Assembly: GCA_900184925.1 (NCBI GenBank)
Contig: FXYJ02000001.1
Location: 496,001-560,000 of the forward strand
DNA from: Ruminococcaceae bacterium HV4-5-B5C
Lineage (GTDB): Bacteria > Bacillota > Clostridia > Oscillospirales > Acutalibacteraceae
DNA: 64,000 nucleotides
Direction: 5' to 3'
Part shown: piece by piece, positions 60,431 to 64,000 of the stretch
How positions within the stretch are numbered: the stretch's first letter is position 1
How the letters are laid out: each line of letters opens with the position of its first letter
Program-made: the position numbers and the translations under genes
The notes under the pieces: model-generated
Seen by the model: only the letters and a program-made list of their open reading frames with translations
Told to the model about the DNA's origin: nothing
Database searches by the model: none

Positions 60431-61684
60431 ATGTCGAAACTGTTGATTCGCGGGGCTCGTGAGCTCCGGGGCGAGGTACGGATACATGGAGCGAAAAACA
60501 GCACATTGCCGCTGATGGCGGCGTCCCTTGTCTGCGGCGGGAAATGCTATTTACATAATTGCCCGTCGCTGTCGGATGTTGACACATCCGAGCGGATTCT
60601 GCGCCATCTCGGATGCAGCGTGCAGCGTTCCGGCGGGGAAATTGTAATAGATCCTCTTTCCACGGAGCGGTGCGATATTCCGGACGATTTGATGCGTGAG
60701 ATGCGCTCTTCCATCATTTTTCTGGGCGCGATTGTCGCACGGATGGGAAAAGCCGTTCTTTCTTACCCGGGCGGGTGTGAACTGGGGCCCCGGCCGATTG
60801 ATCTGCACCTTTCCGCGCTGAGGCGGATGGGCGTTGTAATCCGGGAAGACCACGGGCAGTTGAACTGCGTTGTTCCTGACGGCCTGCACGGCGCGGTGAT
60901 CTCGCTGGCATTCCCGAGTGTCGGCGCGACGGAAAACATCCTGATCGCTGCTGTTGTTGCCCGGGGCACAACGGTGATCAACAATGCCGCGCGTGAGCCT
61001 GAAATCTGCGACCTGGCCGATTTTCTCAATTCCTGTGGGGCAAAAATCAGCGGAGCCGGGGAGAGCACGGTCACGGTGGAGGGGGTCGCGAGCATCTCGG
61101 GGTGCGAGCACCGCGTGATTCCGGACCGCATCGCGGCCGCAACGTATCTTGCCGCTGCAGCTGCCACCGGCAGTGCGCTTACCGTTGCCGATGTTGTTCC
61201 CCGTCATCTGGAACCGATCATTCCGGTGTTTGAAGAGAGCGGCTGCATTCTCCGTACAGATGGCGATAAAATGCAGATTTTGCCGCCTTCGCGGCTGCGC
61301 CGTGTCAAAAGCGTGCGCACCATGCCGTACCCGGGGTTTCCAACCGACGCGCAGGCGCCCATCATGGCAATGTTATGCGTTGCTGACGGAACAAGCATAT
61401 TTGTAGAAAACATCTTCGAGAGCCGGTATAAACACGTTGGGGAGCTTCTGCGGCTTGGGGCAAATATCAAGGTGGAAGGGCGCGTTGCCATCGTTGACGG
61501 AGTGGAACAGCTTTCGGGGGCGCCTGTTGAGGCGACCGACCTGCGGGGAGGAGCTGCCCTTGTCGTGGCAGGTCTTGCGGCGTCGGGTGTGACGGAGATA
61601 GGCGGGCTGAACCACCTTGACCGGGGATATGAAAATCTGGAAGGCAACCTCATAAGCCTCGGCGCGGATGTTACAAGAACCTGA
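60431..61684 (+). CDS. murA: UDP-GlcNAc 1-carboxyvinyltransferase MurA
   Basis: 417 residues; EPSP-synthase fold. N-terminal HGAKNSTLPLMAASLV is the substrate-binding segment. The fosfomycin-sensitive active-site loop expected near residue 115 reads LSYPGGCELGPRPIDLHL, including the catalytic Cys in GGCELG. Makes UDP-GlcNAc-enolpyruvate, the first committed step to peptidoglycan. Confidence 0.94.
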   Translation: MSKLLIRGARELRGEVRIHGAKNSTLPLMAASLVCGGKCYLHNCPSLSDVDTSERILRHLGCSVQRSGGEIVIDPLSTERCDIPDDLMREMRSSIIFLGAIVARMGKAVLSYPGGCELGPRPIDLHLSALRRMGVVIREDHGQLNCVVPDGLHGAVISLAFPSVGATENILIAAVVARGTTVINNAAREPEICDLADFLNSCGAKISGAGESTVTVEGVASISGCEHRVIPDRIAAATYLAAAAATGSALTVADVVPRHLEPIIPVFEESGCILRTDGDKMQILPPSRLRRVKSVRTMPYPGFPTDAQAPIMAMLCVADGTSIFVENIFESRYKHVGELLRLGANIKVEGRVAIVDGVEQLSGAPVEATDLRGGAALVVAGLAASGVTEIGGLNHLDRGYENLEGNLISLGADVTRT

Positions 61685-61708
61685 GTAGAGAATAAAGGGG
61701 GAAGAACA

Positions 61709-62605
61709 ATGCAAAGGGACGGCAGCGGAAACGGACGGTATTCCCCGCACGCTCAGGATGCGGGGAGAGACACCGCCCGGCAGATGCGTCCTAACCAGGA
61801 CTTCTCCGATCAGGCGCGGGAGCGGGCCATACGCCGCCGGAAGCACCGTAAACATGTGCTGACGGCGTTTTACCTTTGCCTGTTTTTCGCGGTTCTCGGC
61901 ACCGCGGCGGCGCTTTCGCTGACGGTGCTGTTCAAAATTACGGACATCAGCGTAGCCGGCACATCGCGGTACCAGCAGCAGCAGATTATCGCAGCCAGCG
62001 GCATCAAAACGGGGGACAACCTGTTTCTGGTCAGAACAAAAGAAGATGCGCAGAAAATCCGCCGCGCGCTGCCGTACCTCGGGTCGGTAAAGATTTCACG
62101 AAAATTCCCGTCCGGGATTTCGATTGAGATCCGGGAGGCTATTCCGGCGGGGGCTGCCGCTTACGGGTCGGGCTTTGCGGTGATCGGCGAAGACGGCACT
62201 GTGCTTGAGTCATCCTCAGCGGCGCCGGACGGATGTATGACGATTCAGGGACTGAAAATCAGCAAGGCCCAGCCCGGGGCGCCGATGCAGCTTTCCGACA
62301 GCAAGCAGGAGAGCATTCTGCAGAGCACGCTGAGCGCCGTTGAAGCAAGCGGGCTGGGCAAAGTAACTTCGGCTGATTTTTCCCAGCCGTCGCGCATCCT
62401 GCTGGTTTACGACAAACGGGTGACGATCAATCTGGGAACGGCCGCCGACCTTGGGTATAAGCTGAAATTTGCAAAAGAGCTTCTGAAAAGTAATATTAAG
62501 GCGACTGAGTCGGGCACGCTGAACATGTCGACGGCCGGGGACACGGACAAGGCGTATTTCGATCCGAGCTATGGGGTTCCGTCGTCGGCCGCTGCAAAAA
62601 AATAA
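61709..62605 (+). CDS. divIB: Cell-division protein DivIB/FtsQ
   Basis: 298 residues. A basic cytoplasmic region of about 50 residues precedes a membrane helix (VLTAFYLCLFFAVLGTAAALSL) and a POTRA domain (ITDISVAGTSRYQQQQII). The beta domain follows with SLDP-like ISRKFPSGISIEI. A late division-complex scaffold. ATG 61709 follows AAGGGGGAAG. Confidence 0.9.
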   Translation: MQRDGSGNGRYSPHAQDAGRDTARQMRPNQDFSDQARERAIRRRKHRKHVLTAFYLCLFFAVLGTAAALSLTVLFKITDISVAGTSRYQQQQIIAASGIKTGDNLFLVRTKEDAQKIRRALPYLGSVKISRKFPSGISIEIREAIPAGAAAYGSGFAVIGEDGTVLESSSAAPDGCMTIQGLKISKAQPGAPMQLSDSKQESILQSTLSAVEASGLGKVTSADFSQPSRILLVYDKRVTINLGTAADLGYKLKFAKELLKSNIKATESGTLNMSTAGDTDKAYFDPSYGVPSSAAAKK

Positions 62606-62637
62606 ACGGTTGCCCGGCGCTGAATCGGAAAAATGAA

Positions 62638-62665
62638 TTGAATTTGCCGGGGAATCGTGTATAAT
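62638..62665 (+). promoter_or_regulatory. Promoter of ftsZ
   Basis: TTGAAT (62638-62643), 16-base spacer, TATAAT (62660-62665), giving a leader of about 70 bases. Confidence 0.7.
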
Positions 62666-62739
62666 TACAATTATAGGATTTTCAAGTATTCCCGTGCTTT
62701 TAAAAATAAACGTATCGAGATTAAGGGGGAAACGGCGCA

Positions 62740-63846
62740 ATGCCTTTTGAGATTGACAACGACTTCGATAATATTGTGCAGATAAAAGTGATCGGTGTCG
62801 GCGGCGGCGGCGGAAACGCGATTGACCGCATGGTGACGGCCGGTGTGCAGGGCGTTGAGTTTATCAGTGTAAATACGGACAAGCAGGCGTTGTACCGTTC
62901 CAAAGCAACGCAGAAAATACAGATCGGTGAAAAAGTGACGCACGGCAAGGGCGCAGGTTCCAAGCCGGAAACGGGCCAGAAGGCTGCCGACGAAAGCCGT
63001 GAAGCGATTGCTGCGGCAATCCGCGGGAGTGACATGGTCTTCATTACCGCCGGAATGGGCGGCGGCACGGGAACGGGCGCAGCCCCTACCGTTGCTGAGA
63101 TTGCCCACGATATGGGTATCCTGACCGTCGGCATTGTCACAAAGCCGTTCGAATTCGAAGGTCGCCGCCGTATGGAACAGGCCGAAGGCGGCATTACCGC
63201 CCTCAAGGAGCATGTGGATTCCCTCGTGGTAATCCCGAATGAGCGTCTCAAGCTTGTCAGCGAACAGCGCATTACTCTGCTCAATGCATTCTCGGTTGCT
63301 GACGACGTCCTGCGCCAGGGCGTGCAGAGCATTTCCGACCTGATCAAGCTGCCGGGTCTTGTCAACCTCGACTTTGCGGACGTGACTGCCGTCATGAAAG
63401 ATGCTGGTTACGCACACATGGGCGTCGGACGTGCCTCAGGTAAGGATAAGGCGGAGGAAGCGGCAAAGATGGCGATTTCCAGCCCGCTGCTCGAGACTTC
63501 CATCAACGGCGCGAAGGGTGTCATTATCAATATCACCTCTTCCCCGGACATTGGTCTTGATGAAATGGAAGCGGCGTCTTCCATGATTTCGAAGCAGGCA
63601 CACGAAGATGCGAATATTATCTGGGGTGCCGCATTCGACGAAAACATGGACGACGAAATGAGCGTTACGGTTATTGCCACAGGCTTCCCCACAACAGATG
63701 TTGAGGAGTCAGCTACGGTGCGCAAACCGCAGGAGAAAACGGAGTCTGCGTCCCGGCCGGAAGCTTCAGTATCCGCTGCAAAGACGGAAGTCGCCGTCGA
63801 AGACGATTTTACCGACATCATGCAGATTTTCAGCCGCAAAAGCTAA
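62740..63846 (+). CDS. ftsZ: Cell-division protein FtsZ
   Basis: 368 residues; tubulin-like GTPase forming the Z ring. [22 protein letters not shown] signature, and [22 protein letters not shown]7 region. The C-terminus ends [14 protein letters not shown], a conserved-tail variant for partner binding. No ftsA precedes it, so another membrane tether is probably used. Separate promoter upstream. Confidence 0.97.
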   Translation: MPFEIDNDFDNIVQIKVIGVGGGGGNAIDRMVTAGVQGVEFISVNTDKQALYRSKATQKIQIGEKVTHGKGAGSKPETGQKAADESREAIAAAIRGSDMVFITAGMGGGTGTGAAPTVAEIAHDMGILTVGIVTKPFEFEGRRRMEQAEGGITALKEHVDSLVVIPNERLKLVSEQRITLLNAFSVADDVLRQGVQSISDLIKLPGLVNLDFADVTAVMKDAGYAHMGVGRASGKDKAEEAAKMAISSPLLETSINGAKGVIINITSSPDIGLDEMEAASSMISKQAHEDANIIWGAAFDENMDDEMSVTVIATGFPTTDVEESATVRKPQEKTESASRPEASVSAAKTEVAVEDDFTDIMQIFSRKS

Positions 63847-63917
63847 ATTCACCGTTTTGTCCCCCAAAATTGTGAGTAATACGAAAAATATTCCCTGAGA
63901 GGAAGATCCTTCTTTCT

Positions 63918-63948
63918 GCGGAGCGGCAAAGCTGCTCCGCTTTTTTTA
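63918..63948 (+). terminator. Terminator after ftsZ
   Basis: GCGGAGCGGC pairs with GCTGCTCCGC around AAA, followed by TTTTTTT. The remaining bases to the window end hold nothing recognisable. Confidence 0.9.
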
Positions 63949-64000
63949 CCATTCATTTTTACTTAAGTAAAACAATGCCCTGTAAACAGACAGTGCCTTT

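Overview
The window looks like a chromosomal segment of a spore-forming, low-stress 'housekeeping' region from a Clostridia member. Gene content points to Oscillospirales/Ruminococcaceae: sporulation genes yqfC/yqfD and ylbJ, a dcw cluster carrying a PASTA-type PBP, and mraZ. Base composition is around the mid-50s % GC by eye. Most start codons are ATG, but TTG is unusually frequent. No rRNA, tRNA, insertion sequence, prophage or CRISPR array was seen. Intergenic gaps are short, and most operons end in strong GC-rich hairpins with T-tracts.

Layout. 1-4.2 kb: tail of a zinc-ribbon protein, nth (minus strand), glyA, a small membrane protein, rarA and a 35-codon membrane peptide. 4.3-6.7 kb: rpsB-tsf with a structured leader, then a HELAH metallopeptidase. 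6.8-12.9 kb: an alpha/beta hydrolase (minus strand), then a MarR regulator heading a heterodimeric ABC exporter. The second exporter subunit carries an approximately 300-residue repeat-rich extracytoplasmic insertion. 13.0-17.3 kb: a four-gene Ser/Thr-kinase, VWA, PP2C phosphatase and Sel1-repeat cassette, the most system-like element here. 17.5-20.5 kb: a flavin reductase-rubredoxin fusion, uraA and an AT-rich radical SAM gene. 20.6-23.9 kb (minus strand): a ribbon-helix-helix protein and clpB. 24.2-26.9 kb: a tandem HD/HD-GYP protein, a four-Cys small protein and ylbJ.

27.0-38.8 kb is a long run of conserved core genes: yqfC-yqfD-phoH-ybeY-dgkA-era-yqzL-recO-metallophosphoesterase-mutS2-(YpmS-like), then ylxM-ffh-rpsP-khpA. 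A ribose island follows (rbsD divergent from rbsR-rbsK-rbsA-rbsC-rbsB), then folT behind a probable tetrahydrofolate riboswitch. Together these sit between khpA and rimM-trmD, genes that are normally contiguous. Next come ptsH, a GNAT gene, uvrC, rsmD-coaD and a coiled-coil protein. The window ends with a dcw cluster: mraZ-rsmH-ftsL-spoVD/pbpB-(Mur-ligase-like fragment)-mraY-ftsW-murG-murA-divIB-ftsZ. Intact murE, murF, murD, murC and ftsA are absent from the cluster.

How the parts work together: the core runs encode translation, membrane targeting, DNA repair and cell-wall/division machinery. The accessory modules add efflux, phospho-signalling, purine/pyrimidine base uptake, ribose uptake and folate uptake. 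Each accessory module has its own sigma-A-like promoter and several have visible cis control. Function calls rest on reading the proteins and motifs; no database search was run.
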